DNA of 64,000 nt from positions 1 to 64,000 of the forward strand of contig NZ_LGDE01000068.1 of the NCBI RefSeq assembly GCF_001279725.1, written 5' to 3'. The stretch's first letter is position 1. Each line of letters opens with the position of its first letter. Origin of the DNA: Streptomyces sp. WM4235 (GTDB taxonomy: Bacteria; Actinomycetota; Actinomycetes; Streptomycetales; Streptomycetaceae). Shown here one piece after another: positions 46,490 through 55,267 of this stretch. The position numbers were made by a program, and so were the translations under genes. The notes below the pieces were generated by a model that searched no databases, had not been told where the DNA came from, and saw only the letters and a list, made by a program, of their open reading frames with translations.

Positions 46490-47188
46490 TCAGGAGCCCG
46501 ACGGCTGGGTGCGTCGGCGGTCCGGGCCGGTGAGGATGACGCGGGTGGTCATCTCTGCCAGGCGGGAGGCGACGCGGTCCCCGACTGCGTTGCGGAGTTC
46601 CGCGATCGGCAGGTTGGTGGTGATCAGGGTCGGGAGCATCTCGGTGTAGCGGCGGTTGATCAGCCGGTACGTCAGCTCCTCGGTCCACTCGGACTGCTTG
46701 GCCGCGCCGAGGTCGTCCAGGATCAGCAGCGGGCACCGGCCGAGCTCTTGGATCTCCCGCTCGGGGTCGTGGTTGGGCCGGGGCCGGAGCTGGGCGTAGA
46801 GGTCGGCGGAGGTGACCGCCTGCCAGCGCAGGCGTACTCCGGCGGCCAGCAGCGAGCGGACGGCTCCGTAGGCCTGATGTGTCTTGCCGATGCCGGTGGT
46901 TCCGGCGATCAGCAGCGAGGGGCCGTAGGCGATGCCCCGGGTACCGGCCGGCCCGTTTCGCCCGGCGCGGGTGACCGCCTCCACCCAGCCCAGGACTTCG
47001 GCTTGGGTGGCGAGTGCCTCGCGGTAGCGGGGCGGGATGCGGCGGTCGGCGAGTTCCAGGGCGGTCACCGGCTCCACCGTGGGCCCGGCGGGTGTGGTGT
47101 CGGGGTCGATGCCCTTGGCAGCGAGAATGGCCTGGAGACGGGCTGCCAGGGTGCCGGCGCGCTGCGGTTCACGGGTCGCGGTGGTCAT
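46490..47188 (-). CDS. DnaC/IstB-like helicase loader ATPase
   Basis: 232 residues. Walker A LIAGTTGIGKTHQAYGA (~100), Walker B LLILDDLGAAK (~155), sensor LITTNLP (~190), arginine finger region RVASRLAEM. This is the DnaC-like AAA+ family that loads the replicative helicase. Overlaps the Rep-like gene by 4 bp. A phage-type Rep plus DnaC pair implies theta-type replication of the excised element. Confidence 0.85.
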   Translation of the reverse strand: MTTATREPQRAGTLAARLQAILAAKGIDPDTTPAGPTVEPVTALELADRRIPPRYREALATQAEVLGWVEAVTRAGRNGPAGTRGIAYGPSLLIAGTTGIGKTHQAYGAVRSLLAAGVRLRWQAVTSADLYAQLRPRPNHDPEREIQELGRCPLLILDDLGAAKQSEWTEELTYRLINRRYTEMLPTLITTNLPIAELRNAVGDRVASRLAEMTTRVILTGPDRRRTQPSGS

Positions 47189-48105
47189 AGCTGGCCTCCG
47201 TAAGCGGCTTCGGCGTCAACGGGGTTGGTGTACGGCTGAGGGGCCCGGCGGGTGCCAGCACTGGTCTGGGGCGGGTTCATGGCCTCGTTGACCAGGCTGG
47301 GCAGCAGGCTCGGGTAGAGGCTCTTGAGGCGCATGCGATCGACCCCGGCGCGGATGTGGTCCGGGTCGATGCCTTCGTGCAGCAGCTTGCTGATCTCCCG
47401 GCCGACGTGGCCCAGGACTTTCTCCGGAGGGCGCTTCCCGCATGCGGCGGCGTACTCGGCGACCAGTTGCTGGGCCGTTGCGGTCTGGGGTGTGGCGGGG
47501 GCGCTCGCGCCTCCCAACGGAGATCCTAGATCCATGATCCTAGGTCCTAGATCCGGACCGTGAGGGCTCGGCGCAGGCTCCCGCCCTTCCTGCTGATGCT
47601 GCACGGAGGGCTCACTGAACCCGTCCTGACCTGCGGATACAGGGATCATCGAAGCGGCGTGAGATGTGGGTGCGAGCTCCGGGGCGAGTGCCTGATGGTG
47701 CACGGACGTCTCACGGAGCCCTCCCTGCGCCAGCGGTGAAGTCAGGGGTACCCGACCGCCGTCGTGGTAGGGACAGTTCGGGTGCCGGACACCGCTGGGG
47801 CGGTTGACCTTCTGGTGCTTGGAGAAGGTCACGATGTGCAGGTACCGCTTGCCGTCCTCACCCTCGTACCGGCAGATGAGTTCATTGCCGGCGAGCTGGG
47901 TGAGGTCGTCCTCGACCTCGATCGGGCCGTGTTCGGGTCGCAGGGACCACAAGAGGCCCGCGATGACGGCGGACTGGTCACGGAACCGGCCGTGGTCGTC
48001 GGCCTGGGTGAGCAGACCGAAGAACGTCCGCTCCGCGGTGATGCTGACGGCGGCCAGTGATTCGGAGCTGAAGGCTTCAGGCTTGATGGTGCGGATGCGT
48101 GCCAT
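47185..48105 (-). CDS. Replication initiator-like protein
   Basis: 306 residues beginning MARIRTIKPEAFSSESLA, the opening seen in phage replisome organizers. Residues 1-105 form a winged helix (RTFFGLLTQADDHGRFRDQ), a Pro/Gln-rich linker spans ~110-205, and a C-terminal domain ~210-275 (LVAEYAAACGKRPPEKVLGH) resembles DnaD/DnaB2-type modules. It would bind origin DNA and recruit the DnaC-like protein. A cluster of direct repeats lies in the linker-coding DNA, as in the lambda O gene. Start follows a 29-codon reading frame by 2 bp. Confidence 0.7.
   Translation of the reverse strand: MARIRTIKPEAFSSESLAAVSITAERTFFGLLTQADDHGRFRDQSAVIAGLLWSLRPEHGPIEVEDDLTQLAGNELICRYEGEDGKRYLHIVTFSKHQKVNRPSGVRHPNCPYHDGGRVPLTSPLAQGGLRETSVHHQALAPELAPTSHAASMIPVSAGQDGFSEPSVQHQQEGREPAPSPHGPDLGPRIMDLGSPLGGASAPATPQTATAQQLVAEYAAACGKRPPEKVLGHVGREISKLLHEGIDPDHIRAGVDRMRLKSLYPSLLPSLVNEAMNPPQTSAGTRRAPQPYTNPVDAEAAYGGQL
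47522..47554. repeat. Iteron-like GATCCTAGRTCC repeats inside the rep gene
   Basis: GATCCTAGATCC at 47522-47533, GATCCTAGGTCC at 47536-47547 and a partial CCTAGATCC at 47546-47554. The repeats are clearly less GC-rich than the surroundings and lie in the flexible-linker region of the gene. Possible origin repeats. Confidence 0.5.
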
Positions 48106-48107
48106 GC

Positions 48108-48197
48108 CTATCGCCCCGCCTTCGCCTGCTGCTGGGACGGCGACGCCGCGGTGGGCGCGGGTGTGCGGACGGCTGCTTCGGCCGTACTGTTGGGCAT
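48108..48197 (-). CDS. 29-residue leader reading frame before rep
   Basis: ATG 48197 has GAGGA 7 bases upstream; the frame encodes MPNSTAEAAVRTPAPTAAS and ten more residues. Its stop is 2 bp before the rep start (TAG-GC-ATG), which suggests translational coupling rather than a functional peptide. Product would be Ala/Pro-rich and disordered. Confidence 0.4.
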   Translation of the reverse strand: MPNSTAEAAVRTPAPTAASPSQQQAKAGR

Positions 48198-48673
48198 AGA
48201 CGTTCCTCAGATCCGTTCAGGAGTGGGCGGTTTGGACAAGGGACTCCCATCGGCTCTCGGCGCTGCAACGCCGGGAGCCGATTCCTTTGTCAGGGGTGCT
48301 TGGCCAAGACAGCCACACCAAGCCCGCGGAAGTCCAGCGAATCCGCACTCGAAAAGCGTCAGAGCGCATCGCTGATCGCGAACGTCTTCACAGTAAGGGC
48401 GAATCCCCGGTTGACCAAAAAGTCGACGGCGCAGGGAGAGCGGCGAAGATCGCACCCCGAAAGCCATTGACCGGGGTAGACGAGGCGATCTATGTTTCCG
48501 CCGTCCGGAGCCCCTGATGGTGTGCGTACCTCTGTGATCCGAGATGGGTCCTAGTTCCGCAATGGCCGCCTATGTGCGAATCGCCAGTTCGTTCTCCGCG
48601 AAACGGGCTCCAAAGTCCCATGTCTGGGCTTCCGTGATTACGAGAACCCGGGAACCCGAGCTACAACAGACGC
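48198..48673. other. Intergenic control region of the replication operon
   Basis: 476 bp with no supported gene. Contains a 12-bp imperfect hairpin at 48251-48280 (CGGCTCTCGGCG / CGCCGGGAGCCG, loop CTGCAA), which could attenuate rep transcription on the minus strand or terminate on the plus strand. Divergent to the XRE gene. Confidence 0.4.
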
Positions 48674-48925
48674 ATGCCCCGGAGAGCTACGGAAATCGGT
48701 CCCGCCGGAGAGCGGACCGCCCACGCCATCGAGCGGCTGCGCACCTCGCGCGGATTCGCCCAGCGAGAGCTCGCTGCCCGCGTCACCGAGCTCGGCCACC
48801 CCATGACCAACACCATGCTGTCCCGCATCGAACGCACCCGCCGGCGCTGCGACGTGGATGACCTCGTCGCCATTGCGGCCGCCCTCGGTGTCTCCCCACT
48901 CGCCTTGCTCCAGCCCGCGACGTAG
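48674..48925 (+). CDS. XRE-family regulator, 83 residues
   Basis: A single helix-turn-helix: IERLRTSRGFAQRELAARVT, then LSRIERTRRRCDVDDLVAIA and ALGVSPLALL. Likely a small repressor of the mobile element's control genes. It lies between the rep operon (divergent) and the second 46-bp repeat, so those palindromes are candidate binding sites. Confidence 0.8.
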   Translation: MPRRATEIGPAGERTAHAIERLRTSRGFAQRELAARVTELGHPMTNTMLSRIERTRRRCDVDDLVAIAAALGVSPLALLQPAT

Positions 48926-48967
48926 GGGTCCGGGGCGGGTGCGCGGTGACGCCGCCCCGGCTTATAC

Positions 48968-49013
48968 CCGACGATCCCCGGTCAGCCAAACCGGGGATTC
49001 TCCAGACCATTGA
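48968..49013 (+). repeat. 46-bp inverted repeat, copy 2
   Basis: Exact reverse complement of 43441-43486, including the ACCGGGGAT palindrome. It lies about 190 bp ahead of the excisionase gene, in the same orientation relative to that gene as copy 1 has to the ParB-like gene. Confidence 0.75.
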
Positions 49014-49201
49014 AGTAGTCCGCTCCACCTGCCTGACAGCAAGCGGGGGCGGATTCGTCATGCCCGATGTCCGTCGCCACAGGTTGTCGACGGAAGACCC
49101 CGAAGGTTCGATACGTGCGAAGTGTTGCTTGTGACAGTGAATTGCTGGCGAATGTCCGTATGTCTCCCCGTGCGTCGCCGCTGCGGAGGGGTTTTCTGAA
49201 C

Positions 49202-49438
49202 GTGCGTGAAGCCGCCGAATACCTAGGGCTTTCGCCCGCCACCCTTTACGTGTGGCGGCACCGTCGCCAAGGTCCGCCGAGTTTCCGGATGGGGCGGAGC
49301 GGGCGCGTGATGTACCGGATCGAAACGCTTGACGAATGGATCCGGGAACAGGAGCAGGCGGACTCCCGCAGTAACACTTCCCTAAATCCGGTGAATGCCG
49401 CCCCGCAGCGCCGCGCCGGGTACGCGGCCACGGCCTGA
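49202..49438 (+). CDS. xis: Excisionase-like winged-helix protein
   Basis: 78 residues from GTG 49202, with GGAGGGG 10 bases upstream; longer starts lack a ribosome site. MerR/excisionase-type helix-turn-helix: REAAEYLGLSPATLYVWRHR, then GPPSFRMGRSGRVMYRI and LDEWI. Excisionases bend attachment DNA so the integrase excises. Lies 56 bp before the integrase. The symbol is functional, not a recognised orthologue. Confidence 0.8.
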   Translation: MREAAEYLGLSPATLYVWRHRRQGPPSFRMGRSGRVMYRIETLDEWIREQEQADSRSNTSLNPVNAAPQRRAGYAATA

Positions 49439-49494
49439 CCGATCTACCCGGCCTTACCACCCGCCCTACGTCCAACCCTCGCCCGAGGAATTCT

Positions 49495-50772
49495 TTGGCT
49501 GGCTATATCGAAGACCGTTGGATCAAAAAGAAGAAGGATCCCGTCACCGGGAAGCGTGAGCGTACGACCCGTTACGGCAAGGGGTCTCGGTACCGTGTCG
49601 CTGGAATCCCGGGCGTCCGGGACATGTCGTTCGACGTGCTGGAGGACGCCAAGGGGTGGCTCCGGCGGTCCGGCACCGACAGCGAGCGGGGCGAGTTCGT
49701 CGACCCGCGCGACGGCTCCATCACCTTGACGGACTTCGTCACGCGCCACTGGCGCGCCGGCGTTCGCGGCGCGCCCGGCACGGTCAAGCGAGTTGACGAG
49801 CGTGTACGACTCCACATCCTTCCGCACCTCGGCGCGGTGGCGCTGCGCGACGTGTCGGCGACCGTCCTGCGCGGCTACATAGCCACGCTCGAAGGCGAGT
49901 GCTCTCCGCGGTACGCCCGGCAGATCCTCACTTCGCTGTCGAACATCTTCGAAACCGCGATCGACGACAAGCGCCTGGTCCGCAACCCGATGCGGGCCAA
50001 GACGGTGCGTTGGCCGAAGGCCCCCGACGAGGATCGTGACGCGTGGCCGCTGGCAACGGCGCAGAGGGTGCGGGACGTGATCAATCCTCGCTACCGGATC
50101 GCCGTCGTCGTCGCGCTGGGGTGTGGGCTGCGCCAGGGAGAGGTGTTCGGGCTGTCGCCGAGGGACATCGACTTCGAACGCGGTGTCATCCGGGTGCGCA
50201 GACAGGTGCAACTTCTCTCAGGACGCCTCTACTTCGCCCTGCCCAAGGGCGGCAAGACGCGCATCGTCGACATGCCCCGGTCGGTGGCCACGGAACTGGC
50301 CGCGTACTTCCTTGACCATCCGGCGGTCGACGTCGAGCTCCCCTGGGGCGGACCGGAGCCCGACCGGGAGAAGCAGAGCTTCCCGCTCGTCCTCACGACG
50401 ACGTACGGCAACGCCATCCGCGCCAACATCTTCAACGACGAGGCCTGGAAGCCGGCCCTCGCTGCGGCCGGAGTCATTCCCGTACGGGAGAAGGGTGCGC
50501 GGTGGAAGGCTTCACGCAAGGACGGCTTCCACGTGCTCCGGCACACTTACGCCTCGATCCTCCTCGAAGCGGGCGAGTCCATCGTCACGCTCGCCCGGTG
50601 GCTCGGTCACTCAAGTCCGACCATCACCCTGGACCACTATGCCCACTTCATGCCGGAGGCCGGAGGCAAGGGCCGCGCGGCCATCGACGCACTGCTCGGC
50701 ACGGTGCCCGAGTGCGTACCCGAGGGCCTCGTCTCGTCCCACCAGAGCACTACCGGTCTCACCGAAGCGTGA
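49495..50772 (+). CDS. int: Tyrosine-recombinase integrase
   Basis: 425 residues; TTG 49495 with GAGGAA just upstream. N-terminal arm-binding region (SRYRVAGIPGVRDMSF), core-binding SAM-like domain (TLTDFVTRHWRAGV), and a catalytic domain with Arg (GCGLRQGEVFGL), Lys in LPKGGKTR, HxxR (FHVLRHTYAS), His (WLGHSS) and nucleophile Tyr (LDHYAHFMPE). All six residues are present, so it should be active. It would recombine the 14-bp corA core. Its gene is 4.7 kb from the right end, with one large cargo gene between. Confidence 0.93.
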   Translation: MAGYIEDRWIKKKKDPVTGKRERTTRYGKGSRYRVAGIPGVRDMSFDVLEDAKGWLRRSGTDSERGEFVDPRDGSITLTDFVTRHWRAGVRGAPGTVKRVDERVRLHILPHLGAVALRDVSATVLRGYIATLEGECSPRYARQILTSLSNIFETAIDDKRLVRNPMRAKTVRWPKAPDEDRDAWPLATAQRVRDVINPRYRIAVVVALGCGLRQGEVFGLSPRDIDFERGVIRVRRQVQLLSGRLYFALPKGGKTRIVDMPRSVATELAAYFLDHPAVDVELPWGGPEPDREKQSFPLVLTTTYGNAIRANIFNDEAWKPALAAAGVIPVREKGARWKASRKDGFHVLRHTYASILLEAGESIVTLARWLGHSSPTITLDHYAHFMPEAGGKGRAAIDALLGTVPECVPEGLVSSHQSTTGLTEA

Positions 50773-50798
50773 CGAACCACCTCGACCCGCCGATGCCT

Positions 50799-53700
50799 TC
50801 AACAGTCGGTCACAGCGAGGAGACGCGCCGCATGGTCAGGGTCGAGGTCCCATTGCAGGGTGATGGCCGTCATGCCGTCCAACTGCAGGTAGTCCTCTGT
50901 TGGATGATCAGTCGCTCCTTGGGCGATGGCACTAGCGAGGTTCGCCACGCCAGAGTCCCGGATGGCTGGGCCCTCGGCTATCTCGGTCTCCACCCGACGA
51001 GCGAGGGTGTCGAGGAAGTCGAGGATCACAGCGATGACCGGATCCCCCTGGTGGAGTCCCGTGATCACCCGGCGTGCCTGCTGGAAGTGCGCCACCGCCT
51101 CGTCGGCGGTGTTCTGGTGCCTCGCGTCTGTGTCCCTGAGCGTCGCGAGGTGAGCCAGCCCGGAGAGGCACTGGAGGGCCTGGTGGGCGTCGATGGCAGC
51201 GTCGGTGAGCGGGGTCGGGTGCCCTTCAGGAAGCTCGGTGCTCCAAGCGTCGAAGAGACCGGTTCCCGGCCATAGGGTCGTCTGAAGCTGTTGCGCCATG
51301 AGCCTGACTGGCTTGCCGTCCACAAAGGGAACGAGCAGGACGGCCCTACGGCTGCCCTGGGAGCCGGGATCGTGCTTCAGCAGCGAGCACAGCTGTTCCA
51401 CTGCCGTCGGCCACTGAGTGAGTTCGGCGAGCTCCACGCCCACCGCAAGTTCCGCGGCAGGCCACTCCGTTGAGTCCGGATCTGAGACGGGTCTGGTGTA
51501 CACGCTGACGCGGATCCCTGCGGCCCTGGCGTTGGACTGGAGTTTCAGGGGCAGGGCGTCTGCTCGTGCGCCGGCGGCTCGGCGGGCAAGGTCTGCTGCC
51601 CGAGTGAGTGCCTGCGCGGAGGGTCCTGATCGCGCCGCGGCCGTGAGCTTCTTGGGTCCGAGGGTGCCCCAGGCGAGTTCGGCCAGAACGGCATGCAAGT
51701 CGGCGAGGTTCCTCACGAGGTGATCGAGGACGTCCGGAGGATCCTGGCCGATGAGGTGCCAGCGCTCCTCATCCCGCACCTGCATGGCGAGGCTTGGCAG
51801 GCTGTCGCCGACGTAGCTGGCGAGCGCTGCATACCCGTTGGGGTCGGCGAGCCTTCGCGTGAGGTTCTCGGCGATCCCGTTCACCAGGTGTTGCAGGTGG
51901 TCGCTTCCACCTCCTGGAACGTCGTCACCGACGGGCAGCGTGGACAGGAACGAAGCGTCGACGGGGAGCGTGAGTGACGCGGCCCAGTCCTGGAGCGCTG
52001 CCTGCGTCGTGCGTAGGCCTTCGGCGTCTTTGGGTCGACCGCGACCGACGCACCAGGCTTGGGTCAGATCCGTCAGGTATTGGTGGAGCACGGGGAGCGA
52101 GGAGGCTGCGGTCGCGGCTCGGGTGGTCCAGTCGGTGTGGCCAGCCACCGTTGCGCCGATCAGTGTGCGGGTGCGAGTCCACGCCACCGCGGCGGGTGAT
52201 CTGTCGTATTGCCGCTTCAGAAGGCTGACCCCGCTGGTGAAGTCACCAATGGTCAGGGGCAGCCCACCGGGTAGCAGATTTTGGATGTCGACACTCTCGC
52301 ACTGTGGAAGGCAGCGCAGCAGCATCCGCCCGAGCTCCCTGACCTCCTGTTCGGCATCCGGTCGTGCCTGGTCCGACACGTGGAGCAGACGGGCGTATGC
52401 GACCCGGCTGCCCTCGCGATCGACGATGGACGCCTCAGTGACCCACGGTGAATGGGCCACGAGGGTGCCCAGCACACGCTCCTCCCCGCCTGCGAGTTGC
52501 AAGAGCTCTTCGGCCAGGGGCACCGATGCGGTCCGGGCTGTGGAGAGGATGTCCCCCAGGAGATCGACCGGTGCGCTGGCGAGTAGCTGGCCGAATGGCG
52601 AATCGGCGAGCACCGTCGGCCCACCCGCGAGATCCAGACCAGTCCCGGCAAGGACGGCGAGCAACCGCTGGGATTCGACCGGCTCCCCGCACTGGGACAG
52701 AAGGAGGCTTATCGCTGCTTTGCCGAGCCGTTCCACGAGCGCGTCGCGCAGCGGCGAACCGGATGTATCCGCCGCTCGGATCTCGGTGATGGCCGCGGCG
52801 ATCTCGGGTTTGAGCTGCGGCAGCAGGTCCCCGTCCACGAGCGCGAACTGAAGGGTGGTGCGGCGCAACGCGGGCGGGATCCGGTGTTGGTCGAGGGTCC
52901 GGCGCCAGTTGGCCGCAGTGCGGTTGACGTCGACCAGCCGAAGAGCCTGCAGAACGCCGGTGGTCGCCTTTACGGAGGGGCGCCGACGGAGTTCGACCAC
53001 GATCTGGTCCAGTACGACGGGATCCATCGCGGGGTGTTCGGTGAGGACACCGGCGATGAACGGCTGAAGCTGTGAGTCCACCAGCATGCGCATCACCGCC
53101 AGGACGGTCTCGTCCAAGATCGGCGGTGGAATCGCGTGTACGGCGTCGGCCAGATGCGCCGAGCGCAGCTGGTGCAGCCCGGACAGGAGTCCCCGCCGTT
53201 CGTGGACGAGATGCTCATCGGCCAGGCGGGACAACGCCGTGCGAAGGTCCGTGTCTCCAAGGCCCAGCTGTTGCTGAAGTGCCCGTACGGGCAGATCGAC
53301 GCCCCACTGGTGGGCGATCGAGATCCTGGCCAGGATCTCGATCTCTGTCTGGCGTCCTTCGGCCACGCGCCGCTCGACCTGCTCTGACAGGACATCCGAG
53401 AGCCTGCGTCCGCGGGTGAGTAGATGCGTGAATTCCAGGGTCAGGCCGTTTGCCGCGTCGTACGCTTCCCGCCAATGCGCGGCAGCCGTGGTGCCGGTGG
53501 CCGACAACCCGGCGTGGATCTGCTCGGCGACCTCCTCATCGAGGGTGACCTCGATCTGGGTACAGTCGACCCGGCTTCGGAGGGGCAGAAGGTCCTCGCT
53601 CCGGACCGAGCCGAGGAGCAGGACACCAGGGATCGGGGCGAGCTCGCGGTAGAGGACGTCCCATGCCTCGGCCGCTCCGATACCGATGCCGTCCACGACG

Positions 53701-54827
53701 AATCCGACCGGAGAGCGGGTCGTGGGTTGCAACGCCCTCGCAAGCCTTACGAGCGGGACGGCGTCGTCCGCCTGGAGCCGCCTGATGCGGTACCAGAGCA
53801 CGTGTCTGGTCACGTAGGCAGCCGTCCACATCACGGCGGACTTGCCGATGCCCGACGGGCCGGTCACGAGGACGCTCTGACCCCGATGGATCGCATCCGC
53901 CACCCGCCCGGTCAGGGCAGGCCTGGGGGCCGGAAGCCCGGCAGTGATGTGGCCGGGCTGCACGTTGACGCCTTCGTGGAAGCCGGCGGCCTGGAGCGGC
54001 CGGTCGAAGTCGACAGGCTCGCAGAGGCCCGTGGCCAGTGCCTCCTCCAGCGATGCACGGTCGATGGTTTGCGCGACCTCGTTCGCAATCCCTGCAATGT
54101 TCGTTCGACTTAGTCCTGCCGCTCCCGACAGGGTCGTCTGAGCGTTGGCGTCGGCCCGTCTTGCGACGGCGCTGCGCAGGGCCAGCACGACTGCCTCCGC
54201 AGCTACCGGCAGCAGCCCGAGCCGATGGGCTACAGCGGTGCGGGTGTCGTCGGCGGCGGCACGCCATGGCAAGACGTAGAGACTGGCGGCATTGCACCAT
54301 GCGTCGATTTCATCTTTGGTCAGGCGGGCCTTCGCGGCCTTCGCGTTGAATGCCTGTAGCAACCGGTGGCCTCGCGGTAGATCACTCAGGGGGGCGCCCC
54401 ACTGGGTGAACCATTCGCCTTCAACCGGCCGCTCGAGGACAAGAAGGGGCCGACCCTCCAGCCGAGCCTGTACACGCTTCGCGTGCGCCAGGGCCATGGC
54501 GACGAGGTGCTCAGCAACCTCGGGTGCGGTGAAGTCGCCGATCCGTTCCTGGCGGGACTTCACCTGGACATGCCAGGGTGTCGGTCCATCACACGAGAGG
54601 TCTTCCAGACCCTCCGGGACGATGCGATCGGAGTCGAGGGCGCCGGACAGAACGCGGCCGCACAGCCACGCCCCTACAGCGTCTTGGTAGTGGAACCCAC
54701 GGCCGGCGCGTGCTCCCGAACGCGTCGACACCCACAAGGCCTCGCCAGGTCCGCTGGTCGGTTCGCTTTGCTGCACAGGCACGGGGGGCTGGGCCCGCCT
54801 GCTACGCCCCCTGCTCTTGCTGGTCAT
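50799..54827 (-). CDS. DUF4297/Cap4-like nuclease-STAND defence protein
   Basis: 1342 residues. N-terminal PD-(D/E)xK-type nuclease (about 40-200): GRGFHYQDAVGAWL, acid residues in EGLEDLSCD, and WHVQVKSR (Q-x-K). This is the DUF4297/Cap4 layout. A STAND-type ATPase follows: Walker A VTGPSGIGKSAVMW (~326), Walker-B-like VGFVVDGIGIG (~376). From ~500 the chain is helical repeats, probably the sensor. Avs-type proteins with such nucleases cut DNA on sensing phage. Alternative: a Cap4 protein of a CBASS system, but no cyclase is nearby. Convergent with the integrase. Confidence 0.75.
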   Translation of the reverse strand: MTSKSRGRSRRAQPPVPVQQSEPTSGPGEALWVSTRSGARAGRGFHYQDAVGAWLCGRVLSGALDSDRIVPEGLEDLSCDGPTPWHVQVKSRQERIGDFTAPEVAEHLVAMALAHAKRVQARLEGRPLLVLERPVEGEWFTQWGAPLSDLPRGHRLLQAFNAKAAKARLTKDEIDAWCNAASLYVLPWRAAADDTRTAVAHRLGLLPVAAEAVVLALRSAVARRADANAQTTLSGAAGLSRTNIAGIANEVAQTIDRASLEEALATGLCEPVDFDRPLQAAGFHEGVNVQPGHITAGLPAPRPALTGRVADAIHRGQSVLVTGPSGIGKSAVMWTAAYVTRHVLWYRIRRLQADDAVPLVRLARALQPTTRSPVGFVVDGIGIGAAEAWDVLYRELAPIPGVLLLGSVRSEDLLPLRSRVDCTQIEVTLDEEVAEQIHAGLSATGTTAAAHWREAYDAANGLTLEFTHLLTRGRRLSDVLSEQVERRVAEGRQTEIEILARISIAHQWGVDLPVRALQQQLGLGDTDLRTALSRLADEHLVHERRGLLSGLHQLRSAHLADAVHAIPPPILDETVLAVMRMLVDSQLQPFIAGVLTEHPAMDPVVLDQIVVELRRRPSVKATTGVLQALRLVDVNRTAANWRRTLDQHRIPPALRRTTLQFALVDGDLLPQLKPEIAAAITEIRAADTSGSPLRDALVERLGKAAISLLLSQCGEPVESQRLLAVLAGTGLDLAGGPTVLADSPFGQLLASAPVDLLGDILSTARTASVPLAEELLQLAGGEERVLGTLVAHSPWVTEASIVDREGSRVAYARLLHVSDQARPDAEQEVRELGRMLLRCLPQCESVDIQNLLPGGLPLTIGDFTSGVSLLKRQYDRSPAAVAWTRTRTLIGATVAGHTDWTTRAATAASSLPVLHQYLTDLTQAWCVGRGRPKDAEGLRTTQAALQDWAASLTLPVDASFLSTLPVGDDVPGGGSDHLQHLVNGIAENLTRRLADPNGYAALASYVGDSLPSLAMQVRDEERWHLIGQDPPDVLDHLVRNLADLHAVLAELAWGTLGPKKLTAAARSGPSAQALTRAADLARRAAGARADALPLKLQSNARAAGIRVSVYTRPVSDPDSTEWPAAELAVGVELAELTQWPTAVEQLCSLLKHDPGSQGSRRAVLLVPFVDGKPVRLMAQQLQTTLWPGTGLFDAWSTELPEGHPTPLTDAAIDAHQALQCLSGLAHLATLRDTDARHQNTADEAVAHFQQARRVITGLHQGDPVIAVILDFLDTLARRVETEIAEGPAIRDSGVANLASAIAQGATDHPTEDYLQLDGMTAITLQWDLDPDHAARLLAVTDC

Positions 54828-55179
54828 CCGAGAAGCATTGCAGGCCCGTTGGACAGCCGTATGGCCTACCGCATGAAGTCTCCGAGACGGTCGCTGAGGA
54901 GCTTCCTCAACGGTTGCTTGTTTTCGCGCTGCCCAGGGGCGACGGGAGCCGAATTACCACTGGTGGCTCGACACTCGCAGGAGCCGGTGGGGATGGTCCA
55001 GGGCACGCCAGTGTGGTGCATGTTCTGCGGGCCGGTCGGCAGCTCCCAGGGAAGCGCTGGCGTGGTGTTCGCCGGCACTCTCGGTGACGGTCAACGGCGG
55101 CTGTCCGACTCAAGCTGAAGCGCACGGAACGCGTGGAGTAGCAGGTGGGAGGGGCACGGCTCGCTCCCTGGCACCGCGC
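54828..55179. other. Right-end intergenic region
   Basis: No gene is certain. Opposed short frames exist: plus strand ~54859-55118 (contains VWCMFCGPVG) and minus strand 54866-55078 (contains HHTGVPWTIPTG). The minus frame would lie directly upstream of the nuclease-STAND gene. Neither can be placed in a family. Confidence 0.35.
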
Positions 55180-55201
55180 ATTCTCCCCAGATTCTCCCCA
55201 G
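55180..55201 (+). repeat. Right-end ATTCTCCCCAG direct repeats (integrase arm sites?)
   Basis: Two adjacent 11-bp copies at 55180-55190 and 55191-55201, about 240-260 bp inside the right core, in the same orientation as the left-end ATTCCCCCCAG copies. Confidence 0.6.
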
Positions 55202-55267
55202 GGCCCCGGATTGGCCTCTCGAAGGCGTTCGCTGTAGCGAACTCGACCAGAGACTCTTGCCCGCCGT

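Noticed and set aside
50799..54827. CBASS Cap4 effector
   Set aside because: No cyclase or CD-NTase-associated gene is nearby, and a P-loop ATPase follows the nuclease, favouring a STAND-type protein.
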